Below are positions 52,600 to 61,875 of a DNA stretch of 64,000 bases, piece after piece (position 1 is the stretch's first letter; every line of letters starts with the position of its first letter). The position numbers and the translations under genes were made by a program. Location of the stretch: positions 46,033 to 110,032 of the forward strand of contig JAVJRG010000006.1 of assembly GCA_040218535.1 (NCBI GenBank), read 5' to 3'. Origin of the DNA: Lacipirellulaceae bacterium. Lineage in GTDB: Bacteria > Planctomycetota > Planctomycetia > Pirellulales > Lacipirellulaceae. A model generated the notes under the pieces. The model had not been told where the DNA came from and ran no database searches. It saw only the letters and a list, made by a program, of their open reading frames with translations.

Positions 52600-53871
52600 A
52601 TGCCCTCGTCGCCGAAACTCCCGAAGCTACCCAGCACGAAAGAACTGCTCGCCCACCCCAAGGTGAAGAGCGTTATTGAGCAGGTCAGTCAATCGACGGT
52701 GGCAACACGCGCGGCTGAATTCTACGAGGACCTTCGTAGCACCGTCAGCGAGAAGGCGAGTAGTTTCGAGCTGCCGTCGCTCCCAAGCCTCGCAGAGCAG
52801 TTCGCCCGGAGACTGCTTGGCGACTCTGAGAGTTCCGGTGCCGCCATCAACGCGACCGGTATGATCGTGGGGGGTGAGCTTGCTGCTCCGATCCCAGAGG
52901 CTGCCGTCCACGCGATGCTTGCTGCCGCAGGCGATTATCGTCGCAGCGGCGAGTCTCTTCAAACTAAGTTACAAAAGCAAGTGAGCGCATTGGCTGTAGC
53001 TGAAGATGCACTTATCACGAGTTCACGTGATTCTGCCCTTTACTTGACGATAGCCAGCTTGGCAACTCAGGGCGAATTGCATGTGACCGAATCCTTACAG
53101 CAGTCCGCGCACGACTGGCAACGCCTTGCTTCAAGCTGCGGAGCTGCACTCCGAACCAGGGAGTTCGCGAATAGCTCCGTCGAGAATGTCTTGACGATAG
53201 GCTGCAGTCGCCTCTCCAACCCAACCGCGAAGGCTGAGACTCCTGGCCACTACGTCGAACTTGCGTCTGCGGCTGGATTCCTTAACCCGAGCGATTTTGG
53301 ATACTCCGCCATTCCTCCTTTGAGCAACATGATCACCGATGGCACCGATTTAGTCATCACAGCTGGTAACGGGCTGATCGGTGGGCCGAGTTGCGGAATC
53401 ATTGCTGGAGGGCGGGCATTAGTGGAGAGAATCCGATCACATCCACTCACGAAGACACTAGCTGCGAGCGAGCTCGATTCGCTGGCGTTGAAAGCAACGC
53501 TTGACCTCTACAAGTCGGCTGACGAAGTGCCGTTCACGGTGCCCGTCTGGCAGCTACTCTCAACGCCGGTAGAAAACTTGCAGCTCAGAGCCGAACGTCT
53601 CGCGCAGCTAATTAATGTGCAAGAGCGAGTAGGCCATGCTGTACCCCGTCAGATTGAATCGGCGTGGATGTCCGAGCACGGCGAGACGCTCTCTGCTTCC
53701 TCCTGGGCGATTGCTGTCACGCCGAAAAACGGGGATGCGGCAGAGCTAGCTGCTTCCCTGCAGAAACGCTCTACCCCTGTGATTTGTCGTGTTGATGGCT
53801 CAGAGCTGCTGCTCGATCTTCGCAGCGTATTCCCCCGCTGGGACCAAGCTCTCGTCGGTGCCTTTGTGTAA
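52600..53871 (+). CDS. SelA-like protein lacking the PLP lysine
   Basis: A 423-residue homologue of L-seryl-tRNA(Sec) selenium transferase. HPKVKSVIEQVSQSTVATRA and INATGMIVGG match the SelA N-terminus, and ITDGTDLVITAGNGLIGGPS matches SelA's SGDKLLGGPQAG region, after which come RSHPLTKTLAASELDSLALK and the C-terminal domain. The catalytic Lys that binds PLP is replaced by Gly258 and the preceding Asp by Asn, so it cannot make the usual Schiff base there. The start at 52600 fits the family. No SelB, SelD or selenoprotein gene is visible here. It may be a pseudo-enzyme or act in another complex. Confidence 0.72.
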   Translation: MPSSPKLPKLPSTKELLAHPKVKSVIEQVSQSTVATRAAEFYEDLRSTVSEKASSFELPSLPSLAEQFARRLLGDSESSGAAINATGMIVGGELAAPIPEAAVHAMLAAAGDYRRSGESLQTKLQKQVSALAVAEDALITSSRDSALYLTIASLATQGELHVTESLQQSAHDWQRLASSCGAALRTREFANSSVENVLTIGCSRLSNPTAKAETPGHYVELASAAGFLNPSDFGYSAIPPLSNMITDGTDLVITAGNGLIGGPSCGIIAGGRALVERIRSHPLTKTLAASELDSLALKATLDLYKSADEVPFTVPVWQLLSTPVENLQLRAERLAQLINVQERVGHAVPRQIESAWMSEHGETLSASSWAIAVTPKNGDAAELAASLQKRSTPVICRVDGSELLLDLRSVFPRWDQALVGAFV

Positions 53872-54217
53872 AGGGCAATGCCAAGATTGTCCGCGAGACA
53901 CTCAAGGCAGGGTATTTGCGTCGATCTTGTCGCTTCGGTTTCACTCCGCTACGATGCGTTCCTACAGACGCGGTGGTAGTGCCGAAACCCTAACCACTTA
54001 CCAAGTAGTAACTTGCAGTGATTAACCACGCGTCTGAAAGACAAGAAGTCGATTTCGACAGCGTTTTGCGGTTGGGGGCTCTAGGAGAGAGATTGTGATT
54101 GGGTGAACCCTAGGAAACGCTGAAACGTATTGCTGTAGCGGCTGACTCCAGATCAAGATGAGGTTGCTATCTTCTCAAACTGAACCATTTGATTTCCACG
54201 ACGGAACAGAATAGACC
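53872..54217. other. 346-bp region, no gene seen
   Basis: No coding frame with a convincing start, no hairpin with T run, and no tRNA-like fold were noticed. It must contain the promoter of the Prc protease gene. AT-richer DNA near 53990-54030 (TAACCACTTACCAAGTAGTA) is the only visible anomaly. Confidence 0.5.
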
Positions 54218-56368
54218 ATGATTCAACGACGCACCTGGGCAGCTATGAGCACGCGCAAACGCCTCACAACCGCTGCACTTCTTGGGTTCACGCTGGCGAG
54301 TACCGGCTGGCTCGCTTCCCTAGCGACAGCACGTCCTGAGCCGCCGACCGACAACGAACAACGCATCGCGCTCTTGGTCAGCGCTTTGATGGATCGCCAC
54401 CATTTGTCCGACATGCGGGTGAACGACGAGATCTCACAACGCGCGTTGGAGATGTTCTTCAAGCAGCTCGATCCGATGAAACTCTACTTCATACAGGAGG
54501 ACATCGACTCGTTCGCCAAAGAACGGACTCGCATTGACGACTACATTCGCCGTGGTGATGTCCGACTAGCCAACCGCATCTTCGAACTTTTCTTGCTGCG
54601 AGTTGACACCAGCATGGACTATGCGGACAAGTTCATCGACGCGGAACACGACTACAGTGTGGATGAAACGTTCGTTCGCGATCCCGATCAAATCGCTTGG
54701 GCGAAGTCGACGGACGAGATCGCGGATCGTTGGCGCAAACGTGTGAAGTACGAGTTGCTTCTCCAAACTGCAGACGACGTAGAGGATGTTGAGGCGAAGG
54801 AGAAGCTACACAAACGGTACAAGAGTATTCGTCGTCGGTGGAACCAAACCGACAAAGACGAGTTGCTGGAGCTGTTCCTCAGCGCGGTGACGATGAGCTT
54901 CGATCCGCATAGCAGTTACATGTCGCCAAACAACTTGAAGAACTTCAAGATCAGCTTGAGCTTAAGCCTCGACGGAATTGGTGCGTCGTTGGAGTCTCGC
55001 TACGGTGAGACCATCGTTCGACGTATCGTTCCTGGAGGAGCCGCTGACAAAGATGGCCGCTTGCAAGTTGACGACGTGATCACGGCGGTGGGGCAGGGCA
55101 CTTCGGGCGAAATGATCGACATCGCAGAGATGAAGCTGACCGACGTTGTTGAGAAAATCCGAGGCAAACCTCAAACAACCGTCCGCCTCGAAGTGAAACC
55201 ATCAGACGGGACCACTCTCAAAGTCCTTGACATCGTCCGCGAGCACATCGAGCTGAAGGATAGCGAAGCCCGTAGCGAAGTGATCATTCGCGACTCGAAA
55301 GGCGAACCTCTGGCAACAGACGACGAAACGGCTAGCGGCGATGAGCCCTCCGGCAAGATTCTCGAACAGAACCAAGCCGACGGTGGCGTATTCCGCATCG
55401 GTGTGATTGATCTGCCCAGCTTCTACATGGACATGGAGGCCCGCAGTAAGGGTGACCCCAATTACAAGAGCACCACCCGCGATGTGCGGAAACTGCTTGA
55501 AGACTTCAACAAGCAGAATGTCGACGTCGTGATTGTGGACCTTCGCTTCAACGGCGGCGGCTCGCTGCCGGAGTCTGTTGACACGACTGGATTGTTCATT
55601 GACCAAGGCCCAATCGTTCAGGTGAAGGGCCCCGATGGACGCGTTCAACCCTATCCCGACGACGATCCGGGTGCCGTGTGGACGAAGCCCGTTGTTGTAG
55701 TGATCAATAAGTTCAGCGCAAGTGCGAGCGAGATTTTCGCCGGTGCGATTCAAGACTACGGTCGCGGAATTGTCGTTGGAGATCGAACGACCCACGGCAA
55801 GGGAACGGTTCAGCAACTCACTGACCTTGGCCGTCAGATCATGCCGATCAAGCCACCCAACTACGGTGCTTTGAAACTAACCATTCAGCAATTCTACCGT
55901 CCTGGTGGCGACAGCACTCAAAACCGCGGTGTCGTTTCGGACATCGAACTTCCGTCGCGAACGACGCACTGGGAAGTTGGCGAGGCGGATCTCGACTACC
56001 CAATGAAGTTCGATCGGGTGCGACCACTGCCGCACCAGAACTATCCGTTTGCAGCACCTCAAGCGATCGATGAGTTGCGTCGTCGCTCCGAGGCACGCGT
56101 CGCCGAGTCTGAGTACTTCGACAAAGAAAAGAAGAGCATTGAGCGGTACTTGGAACGAAAAGAGAATCCGGTGATTACGCTCAACAAAGAAAAGTTCTTG
56201 GCCGAACGTGCCGAGCTAAATACGGAGAAGGAACAAGAGGACATGTTCGATGACCTGCAAGCCAACGATCAGCCTGTGTTCGCTTCAACCCCGTACAATG
56301 AAGAGTTGATCGCCATCGCTTTGGATTACCTGGCAGTGCTTGGCGATGCTCGGTTAGTCGCTAGGTAA
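54218..56368 (+). CDS. prc: tail-specific C-terminal processing protease (Prc/Tsp, S41)
   Basis: A 716-residue exported protease. After a signal anchor (RLTTAALLGFTLASTGWLAS) a helical N-domain (about 45-230) leads to a PDZ domain (LDGIGASLESRYGETIVRRI, near 245-345). The S41 serine-lysine protease domain holds the nucleophile Ser502 (SASASE) and Lys528 (GKGTVQ). A long C-terminal domain with basic helices follows, as in Tsp. It degrades proteins with exposed hydrophobic C-termini in the periplasm, including tagged and envelope proteins. Start ATG 54218; the frame also has an internal ATG nine codons later. Confidence 0.92.
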   Translation: MIQRRTWAAMSTRKRLTTAALLGFTLASTGWLASLATARPEPPTDNEQRIALLVSALMDRHHLSDMRVNDEISQRALEMFFKQLDPMKLYFIQEDIDSFAKERTRIDDYIRRGDVRLANRIFELFLLRVDTSMDYADKFIDAEHDYSVDETFVRDPDQIAWAKSTDEIADRWRKRVKYELLLQTADDVEDVEAKEKLHKRYKSIRRRWNQTDKDELLELFLSAVTMSFDPHSSYMSPNNLKNFKISLSLSLDGIGASLESRYGETIVRRIVPGGAADKDGRLQVDDVITAVGQGTSGEMIDIAEMKLTDVVEKIRGKPQTTVRLEVKPSDGTTLKVLDIVREHIELKDSEARSEVIIRDSKGEPLATDDETASGDEPSGKILEQNQADGGVFRIGVIDLPSFYMDMEARSKGDPNYKSTTRDVRKLLEDFNKQNVDVVIVDLRFNGGGSLPESVDTTGLFIDQGPIVQVKGPDGRVQPYPDDDPGAVWTKPVVVVINKFSASASEIFAGAIQDYGRGIVVGDRTTHGKGTVQQLTDLGRQIMPIKPPNYGALKLTIQQFYRPGGDSTQNRGVVSDIELPSRTTHWEVGEADLDYPMKFDRVRPLPHQNYPFAAPQAIDELRRRSEARVAESEYFDKEKKSIERYLERKENPVITLNKEKFLAERAELNTEKEQEDMFDDLQANDQPVFASTPYNEELIAIALDYLAVLGDARLVAR

Positions 56369-56454
56369 TTCGCAGCTACCGTCGCCAAACGGTGGAAGCG
56401 GGCTGAACGACATCCACGTTCTGGTGAACGCGGCTACGTTAAGAAGAACCACGA

Positions 56455-57261
56455 CTAGGTCAGCGGGATAACCATCCCGTCGTAGGCGAGTTCCACCCCA
56501 GACGGCAGCTCTTTGCTGACTTCTTCATAACCGAGATCATGCGAGATATGCGTCAGTAGCAGTTTTTTGGGCTTCAACTGCTCGCCGATTGCGAGCGCCT
56601 GGTCAAGGCTCAAATGCGTAGTGTGCGGGTCGCGGCGGAGACAGTCGAGGATGAGAACATCCAGGTCTTGAAGTCTAGGCAGGCTCTCCTCGGGAATCTC
56701 GCTGGTGTCCGTGCAGTAAGCAATGTCCTCAAAGCGAAAACCCAAGACGTCGAATCGCGGCCCGTGCTTCAATCGAATCGGCAGAACCTCTGCTCCTAGA
56801 ATCTCAATCGGTTCCAGGTTGAGTCGGTGGATTTCTAATTGCGGAATCGCTCCCGCGTGCAGTCCCTCTCGCTTCTGAAACGCATAGTCAAAAGACTTGC
56901 GTATGCGTTCCTCCACGAAGGGTTCGCAATAGAGCGGCACAGGCCCACCAAGATAGAATTGCATCAGACGCAAGTCGTCGAGACCGAAGATATGGTCCGC
57001 GTGTTCGTGCGTGTAGATCACTGAGTGAACGATGCCGATTCTTTCCCGCAACAACTGTTGCCGCAGATCGGGCGGGGTATCGACCAGCAGATTTCCTTCC
57101 GGCAGGCCAAGCACGATGCCACAGCGTGTCCGCCGGTCTCGCGGATGATTGCTCGTACAGACATGGCAACTACACCCAATCGCAGGAACTCCAACGGAAG
57201 TTCCTGTGCCAAGGAAGACTAATTGGCCAGTGAAGTCGCGAGTGGCGGGATTCTTGGGCAA
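56455..57261 (-). CDS. PhnP-like MBL-fold phosphodiesterase / metallo-hydrolase
   Basis: A 268-residue MBL protein. FLGTGTSVGVPAIGCSCHVCTS (near 16-37) is the PhnP/RNase-Z-like opening with extra cysteines; YTHEHADHIFGLDDLR is the HxHxDH metal motif; LKHGP and ILDCLRRDPHTTHLS with LLTHISHDLG hold the remaining ligands. PhnP cleaves cyclic ribosyl phosphates; several planctomycete members act as general phosphodiesterases. The Cys pair CSCHVC suggests a third zinc. Monocistronic, minus strand, between Prc and TrpD. Confidence 0.85.
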   Translation of the reverse strand: MPKNPATRDFTGQLVFLGTGTSVGVPAIGCSCHVCTSNHPRDRRTRCGIVLGLPEGNLLVDTPPDLRQQLLRERIGIVHSVIYTHEHADHIFGLDDLRLMQFYLGGPVPLYCEPFVEERIRKSFDYAFQKREGLHAGAIPQLEIHRLNLEPIEILGAEVLPIRLKHGPRFDVLGFRFEDIAYCTDTSEIPEESLPRLQDLDVLILDCLRRDPHTTHLSLDQALAIGEQLKPKKLLLTHISHDLGYEEVSKELPSGVELAYDGMVIPLT

Positions 57262-57319
57262 CTGTGGTTACCTGTGTTTGTGAGATGGATCGAAAGAGAC
57301 AGCTATAATCGCCCATCCC

Positions 57320-58345
57320 TTAGATCGACTGGTGGGATAGTTCAGCGAGCGATTCTGCCAGCTTGACGGCGGCCTTGCTATCAATGGCCTCTGCCGCTCT
57401 AGCAACCGATTCCTGTGGATCTTCGGCAACCCCGAAAGTCATCAAACCAGCTGCAGCGTTGAGCAACACAATGTCTCGCGCTGGGCCTTCCTCGCCCAGC
57501 AGCACGGAACGAACCTTCGAAGCACTTTCTTGTGGGTTGGCTACGTGTATCCGTTCAAGATTCGTCTCACCTAAACCAAAATCAGCTGGGGTATACTCTG
57601 TGTCCTTGGTCATGGTCCCTTGTACCCAAGTTGCGTTCGTCGCCCCGTTGAGTGTCATCTCCCCAAGTCCGTCAGAGCCACTAACGACTAGGGCACGTTT
57701 GACTCCAAGGCGAGCGAGCGCTGCCGCAAGAGGCACACGCATCTCGGGCAATCCAACGCCCATCAATTGATGCGTTGCTCCTGCCGGATTGGACAGCGGA
57801 CCGAGAGAATTAAAAATCGTTCGCACGCCCAGCTTCTTCCGCACGGCTGCAACGTGCCGCATGGCTGGGTGCATTAGCGGAGCAAAACAAAAGCAAATAC
57901 CAAGCTTGTCGAGACAACGCTCAACCTGCGGAACACTTGCCTCGATGTTGACGCCCAGTTCAGAAAGCACATCTGCCGAACCGCTACGGCTGGTGACGCT
58001 CCGATTGCCGTGCTTCGCGACAGGCACGCCGCAGGCCGCGATCACCAGGGCAGCGGTCGTACTGATGTTAAACGTCTGACTCCCCCCGCCTCCAGTGCCG
58101 CAAGTATCGAGAAGCTTTTCGTGCCGGCTCTTGATCGGGGTCATGTGGTTCCGCATCGCGGAGGCAGCGCCGGCTAATTCTTCGACGGTTTCGCCTTTGG
58201 CATTCAGCGATGTAAGGAGCAGAGCGATCTGGTCCTCGCCACACTCGCCACTCATCACGGCTCCCATCGCTTGGGACATTTCCTCTTGTGTCAGGTCTTC
58301 GCCAGCGACGATTCTTCCCAGCAGTGATTGAAATTGAGGGGCCAT
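57320..58345 (-). CDS. trpD: anthranilate phosphoribosyltransferase
   Basis: TrpD joins anthranilate to PRPP, the second step of tryptophan synthesis. The 341-residue protein has the Mg-PRPP loop DTCGTGGGGSQTFNIST, KHGNRSVTSRSGSADVLSELG and HPAMRHVAAVRKKLGVRTIFNSLGPL. The family starts at MAPQFQSLLGRI, so ATG 58345 is used although the frame extends 21 codons upstream. It is separate from other trp genes in this window. Divergent from the nucleoside-hydrolase gene. Confidence 0.94.
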   Translation of the reverse strand: MAPQFQSLLGRIVAGEDLTQEEMSQAMGAVMSGECGEDQIALLLTSLNAKGETVEELAGAASAMRNHMTPIKSRHEKLLDTCGTGGGGSQTFNISTTAALVIAACGVPVAKHGNRSVTSRSGSADVLSELGVNIEASVPQVERCLDKLGICFCFAPLMHPAMRHVAAVRKKLGVRTIFNSLGPLSNPAGATHQLMGVGLPEMRVPLAAALARLGVKRALVVSGSDGLGEMTLNGATNATWVQGTMTKDTEYTPADFGLGETNLERIHVANPQESASKVRSVLLGEEGPARDIVLLNAAAGLMTFGVAEDPQESVARAAEAIDSKAAVKLAESLAELSHQSI

Positions 58346-58505
58346 ACTTGCTTCCGATTTGGTTAGTTTTGATAAGCATATTCTAGACGGAGCTTGTTTG
58401 ACGCGCAAGTCGTTGGGTTGTCGTTGCCTACTACGAATCGCTAGAATGCGGTCTCACATTGAAAGTGTTGACCAGCGGCGATTGTGCCACGAAGGACTTT
58501 TCTGC

Positions 58506-59504
58506 ATGGAATCTGAACAAACAGCGGCCAACCCGACGACTCAACCGAAGCCAAAGCCGATGGAATCGGATGCGTCCTCACGCAAAGTGATTCTCGACGT
58601 TGATCCAGGCGTGGGTGACGCCCTCGCGGTTTGCTTGTCGCTGTTTGACCCAACTTTGGAAGTGGTGGCCGTCACCGCTACGGGCGGTAACGTCTCACCA
58701 CGTCAGGCCTCCCATAACTTGCAAGCCATCGTCGAGCAACTCGACCCGCCCCGTTGGCCGAGAATCGGAGAGGCAGATGAGGATCAGCCCCTACTCGCCA
58801 ACAATCACTGGCTGTGGGGAGAGGACGGGTTTTGCGGTGCCGACATCAAATGCGCTGAACTGCACAATCGACACGCCTCGACGAAGATTATCGCTGAAGA
58901 GATTCGCAAGGCACCCGGCGAGGTAACCCTCGTTGCGGGAGGCCCGCTGAGCAACATTGCTTCGGTGCTGCAAATGGAACCGAACCTCGCTCAGCAGATT
59001 GGCCATCTGATCATTGTCGGCGGAACGCTAGACGGCAGTGGTGACGTGACCCCCGCAGCAGAATTCAACATCTATTGCGCAGCAGAAGCGGCGAAACGTG
59101 TTATCAATACGCCCGCAACCAAGACCATGCTTCCGCTGGGAGTGACTTCGCAAGCAGCACTGACGTTTGGTGCGTTGAATCACCTTCCCAAAGAAGAAAC
59201 CAATAAGGGGGCGCTGCTGCATAGAATTTTGCCGCCCGCGTTCCAGGCCTATCGTCAGAAACTTGGACTGGAAGAACTCATCGTCCCTGAAGCCGTGGCT
59301 GTCGCTGCCGTGGTCCATCCTGAACTGTTTACGACCGAGTCATTCCCTTGCGATGTCGAGACTTCCGGAGATCTCACCTTTGGGGCAACGGTCATTGATC
59401 GCAGACGCCGACCGGATGAACAAGCGAATATTGATGTCGCTGTCGATGTCGACAGTGCCGGGGTCGTTGATTACCTGTTGAGAGAGTTATCTCGCACCGA
59501 ATAG
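58506..59504 (+). CDS. nucleoside-hydrolase (IUNH) homologue with altered metal-site Asp
   Basis: A 332-residue IUNH-fold protein. The N-terminal metal motif reads DVDPGVGDALAV, where most nucleoside hydrolases have DTDPGxDDA, so the first Asp of the DD pair is Gly. Other features remain: VAVTATGGNVS, AAEFNIYCAAEAAKRV and MLPLGVTSQAALTF. IUNH enzymes release bases from ribonucleosides. The change could abolish activity or switch the substrate. The N-terminal 20 residues (TTQPKPKPMES) are disordered; a second ATG at 58560 is possible. Confidence 0.8.
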   Translation: MESEQTAANPTTQPKPKPMESDASSRKVILDVDPGVGDALAVCLSLFDPTLEVVAVTATGGNVSPRQASHNLQAIVEQLDPPRWPRIGEADEDQPLLANNHWLWGEDGFCGADIKCAELHNRHASTKIIAEEIRKAPGEVTLVAGGPLSNIASVLQMEPNLAQQIGHLIIVGGTLDGSGDVTPAAEFNIYCAAEAAKRVINTPATKTMLPLGVTSQAALTFGALNHLPKEETNKGALLHRILPPAFQAYRQKLGLEELIVPEAVAVAAVVHPELFTTESFPCDVETSGDLTFGATVIDRRRRPDEQANIDVAVDVDSAGVVDYLLRELSRTE

Positions 59505-59533
59505 CTCTACTCGGAGGGAGTCCGGCTTCCAAG

Positions 59534-60721
59534 CTAGGGTGCCTTCTCGACATTATCGGCGAAATCATCGAGGCGGCCGACCGTGGCCGTCTTCTTGAGA
59601 AGTTGTCCGTCACGCAACAGCGTTAGCTCAATACGACGGCCAATTTCGGTAAGCTTGACGAGACTGATCAGGTGTTGATCATCGTTGATCGGCTTCCCAT
59701 TCATGCGAAGGATGACGTCCCCTGTGTGGACCCCTGCGAGGTCAGCAGGGGAATTTTCCGTGATCCGCTTCACACGAGCCCCCATCAGCCTTGGCAGCCC
59801 AACAAAACGGGCCGAGCGGTCGTCGAAGTAACCGTCCAGTGTGACGCCTAGGAAACCTCGCTCGACACGGCCGGTTTCGACCAGTTGTCGCATGATCCGG
59901 ACGGCGATATTCGCAGGGATCGAGAAGCCGATTCCGTCATTGCCCCCGGAATTACTGGCAATGGCAGTGTTCAGTCCGATGACTTCTCCGCGCAAGTTCA
60001 CCAGCGGTCCACCGCTGTTGCCAGGGTTAATGGCGGCGTCGGTCTGCATGAAGTTCTGATAATCGACCTCTCCGTCACCCAAATCGAGATTCGTGCGACC
60101 TTTCGCGCTGATAATTCCACGCGTGACACTTTGCCTTAGATTGAATGGGCTTCCAAACGCCATGACGATGTCGCCAATTTCCGCTTGGTCACTATCGCCG
60201 ATCCTAGCTGGAATCAAGTCTTTCGCTTCGACCGCCAAGACAGCGACGTCAGTTTGCTTATCGCTCCAAATACGTGTGGGGCGGATTTCGCGACCATCGG
60301 TCAACTCAAGTCGGATATGCGATTCGTCGGAGTGCTTCACCACATGTCGATTAGTCAGCACGTAATCTTTCCCACGCAGCCGCACGAGCACTCCCGAGCC
60401 GGCTTCTTCGACATCGCGACGAAAACCGTAACGCGGAAGCGGCTTGGCATCGACGTGAACCACTGAGGGAGACACAAGTTGCACGACGCGCTTGTAAATA
60501 CTCAGTTCGCGGTCGAGTGCCGAAACGTCACGTTGCAATTCTGCAAACTGACGATCCCGCTCGGTAGAAGCAAGACCGGAGGCGTTTCCATTTTGAGCAA
60601 GCGCTGGGCGAATAGAAACGGCGGCCAGTAGAATAAATGATAGGCCTCTGCCAAGCATCGACTGCATCGATGGGAAATTGAGAAGCTGAACCTTACATCC
60701 GAGATCATGCAGTGGCTTCAT
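59534..60721 (-). CDS. DegP/HtrA-like serine protease with PDZ domain
   Basis: A 395-residue exported protease. The signal lies after an unusual n-region (MQSMLGRGLSFILLAAVSIR); if so, translation could also begin at ATG 60667. The trypsin-like domain has His126 (VLTNRHVVKHS), Asp148 (DVAVLAVEA) and Ser236 (INPGNSGGPLVN). A single PDZ domain follows (AGVHTGDVILRMNGKPINDD). Members protect the envelope by degrading misfolded proteins. At 395 residues with one PDZ it is closer to DegS than to DegP. Start chosen because AGGAG lies 11 bases upstream; moderate confidence. Confidence 0.87.
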   Translation of the reverse strand: MKPLHDLGCKVQLLNFPSMQSMLGRGLSFILLAAVSIRPALAQNGNASGLASTERDRQFAELQRDVSALDRELSIYKRVVQLVSPSVVHVDAKPLPRYGFRRDVEEAGSGVLVRLRGKDYVLTNRHVVKHSDESHIRLELTDGREIRPTRIWSDKQTDVAVLAVEAKDLIPARIGDSDQAEIGDIVMAFGSPFNLRQSVTRGIISAKGRTNLDLGDGEVDYQNFMQTDAAINPGNSGGPLVNLRGEVIGLNTAIASNSGGNDGIGFSIPANIAVRIMRQLVETGRVERGFLGVTLDGYFDDRSARFVGLPRLMGARVKRITENSPADLAGVHTGDVILRMNGKPINDDQHLISLVKLTEIGRRIELTLLRDGQLLKKTATVGRLDDFADNVEKAP

Positions 60722-60787
60722 ACTGGCTCGCACTCCTCTTGGGCCGTTTTGCCCGACGAATGCAAGGCCTATGGCATTGCATTTATC

Positions 60788-61228
60788 TCAGGTAGTTTCC
60801 AAATCGCTGAACGAAACGTCGATGTCCGCACCAGAATCGGTTACGCGACTCCAATCACCTGCGTATTGGCCGGTCGAACCCGAACTCTCAGCGGCTCTTT
60901 GGCAGTTAATGCAGCTCGTTGCATAAGGTAGAGCCTGCAGTCGAGCTAGCGGGATCTTTCCGCCGCAGACTTCACAAACGCCGTAAGTTCCCTTGCGAAT
61001 CTGTTCCAAAGCATTTTCTATGTTTCCAAGCTCGCGGCTTTCGACTTCAGCTAACTTCGAGCTGATTTCGTCCTGCGAGGCATCCAAGGCAGCGTCAACA
61101 ACATCGCTCCCGATTTGCTCCCTGAGGGATTGCAACATGCTCAAGTCACCGGCGAGCGCCTTACGCAGCGCGTCACGACGCTTAATGAGCAAATCACGAA
61201 GTTTCAGCAATGAGTCTTTGCGAGCCAT
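60788..61228 (-). CDS. DksA/TraR-family zinc-finger protein
   Basis: A 146-residue protein. A helical coiled-coil start (KDSLLKLRDLLIKRRDALRK) is followed by CEVCGGKIPLARLQALPYAT and CINC, giving Cys85, Cys88, Cys106 and Cys109 as the DksA-type zinc site. DksA and TraR enter the RNA polymerase secondary channel and alter promoter use, often with ppGpp. The acidic tip D-x-x-D-A of DksA is replaced in part (DAALDASQDEI), so activity needs testing. ATG 61228 is favoured; the frame extends 17 codons beyond. An independent gene. Confidence 0.85.
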   Translation of the reverse strand: MARKDSLLKLRDLLIKRRDALRKALAGDLSMLQSLREQIGSDVVDAALDASQDEISSKLAEVESRELGNIENALEQIRKGTYGVCEVCGGKIPLARLQALPYATSCINCQRAAESSGSTGQYAGDWSRVTDSGADIDVSFSDLETT

Positions 61229-61875
61229 GGTTCTGTTCTTTCTTTCGGTGGAAACGCCGAGACACTCCTTTCCAAACAACCCTGCAGACGCTTCGTGCGA
61301 CAGTAGCTATGCGTTTGCCAAATGCCTATCTAGTCCTCTGTTCGTTTTTCACAACCGAGCGTAAACCCAGTTGCCGCCTGTACTTATCCCCTGACGAAAC
61401 GTGCGTCTGTTCAGGAGTACCGTAACTATAGTACGCAAACCACTGGGAATAGGTCGGGAAGTTGGTGGTTTCCCGCTACGAGCTAAAACCCTCGAGAACG
61501 AATCGTCATAAATCATTAACCAGATTTCACTTACGGCTGATGTCTAAAACCGTGCTAGGGGATATTTCTCTCCCTCAATCGGTAGCTCACTTGGACAACA
61601 ACCGCTGTGCTCGAGTTCACCTACTCCTCTAGTCGTCACGAAAACGACTGTTGATCGACGAGGGTAGCGAATGTAACGGTTCTGCCGCCTGGCTTCCTTT
61701 CCGAGCGAGTCGCGACCCCCTGGTTCGATCGGTTCTGCGACTTTCCGCGTCAGTTCATAAGTTAGGGCCTATTTCTGACCTACCATTGCATAACGTCACG
61801 GTAGATCTCCGCACTAAGCGTATACCTCTGCCGCGGTGCAAGGATCCCCATCTCAAGCAGACCAACGACCCCACC
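61229..61875. other. 647-bp divergent intergenic region
   Basis: Between the minus-strand DksA-like gene and the FHA gene. The frame of the FHA gene continues upstream to 61651 but without a good start, and that part is not protein-like. AGTCGTCACGAAAACGACT near 61631 is a small hairpin. No RNA gene or repeat of the window's families is evident. Confidence 0.5.
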
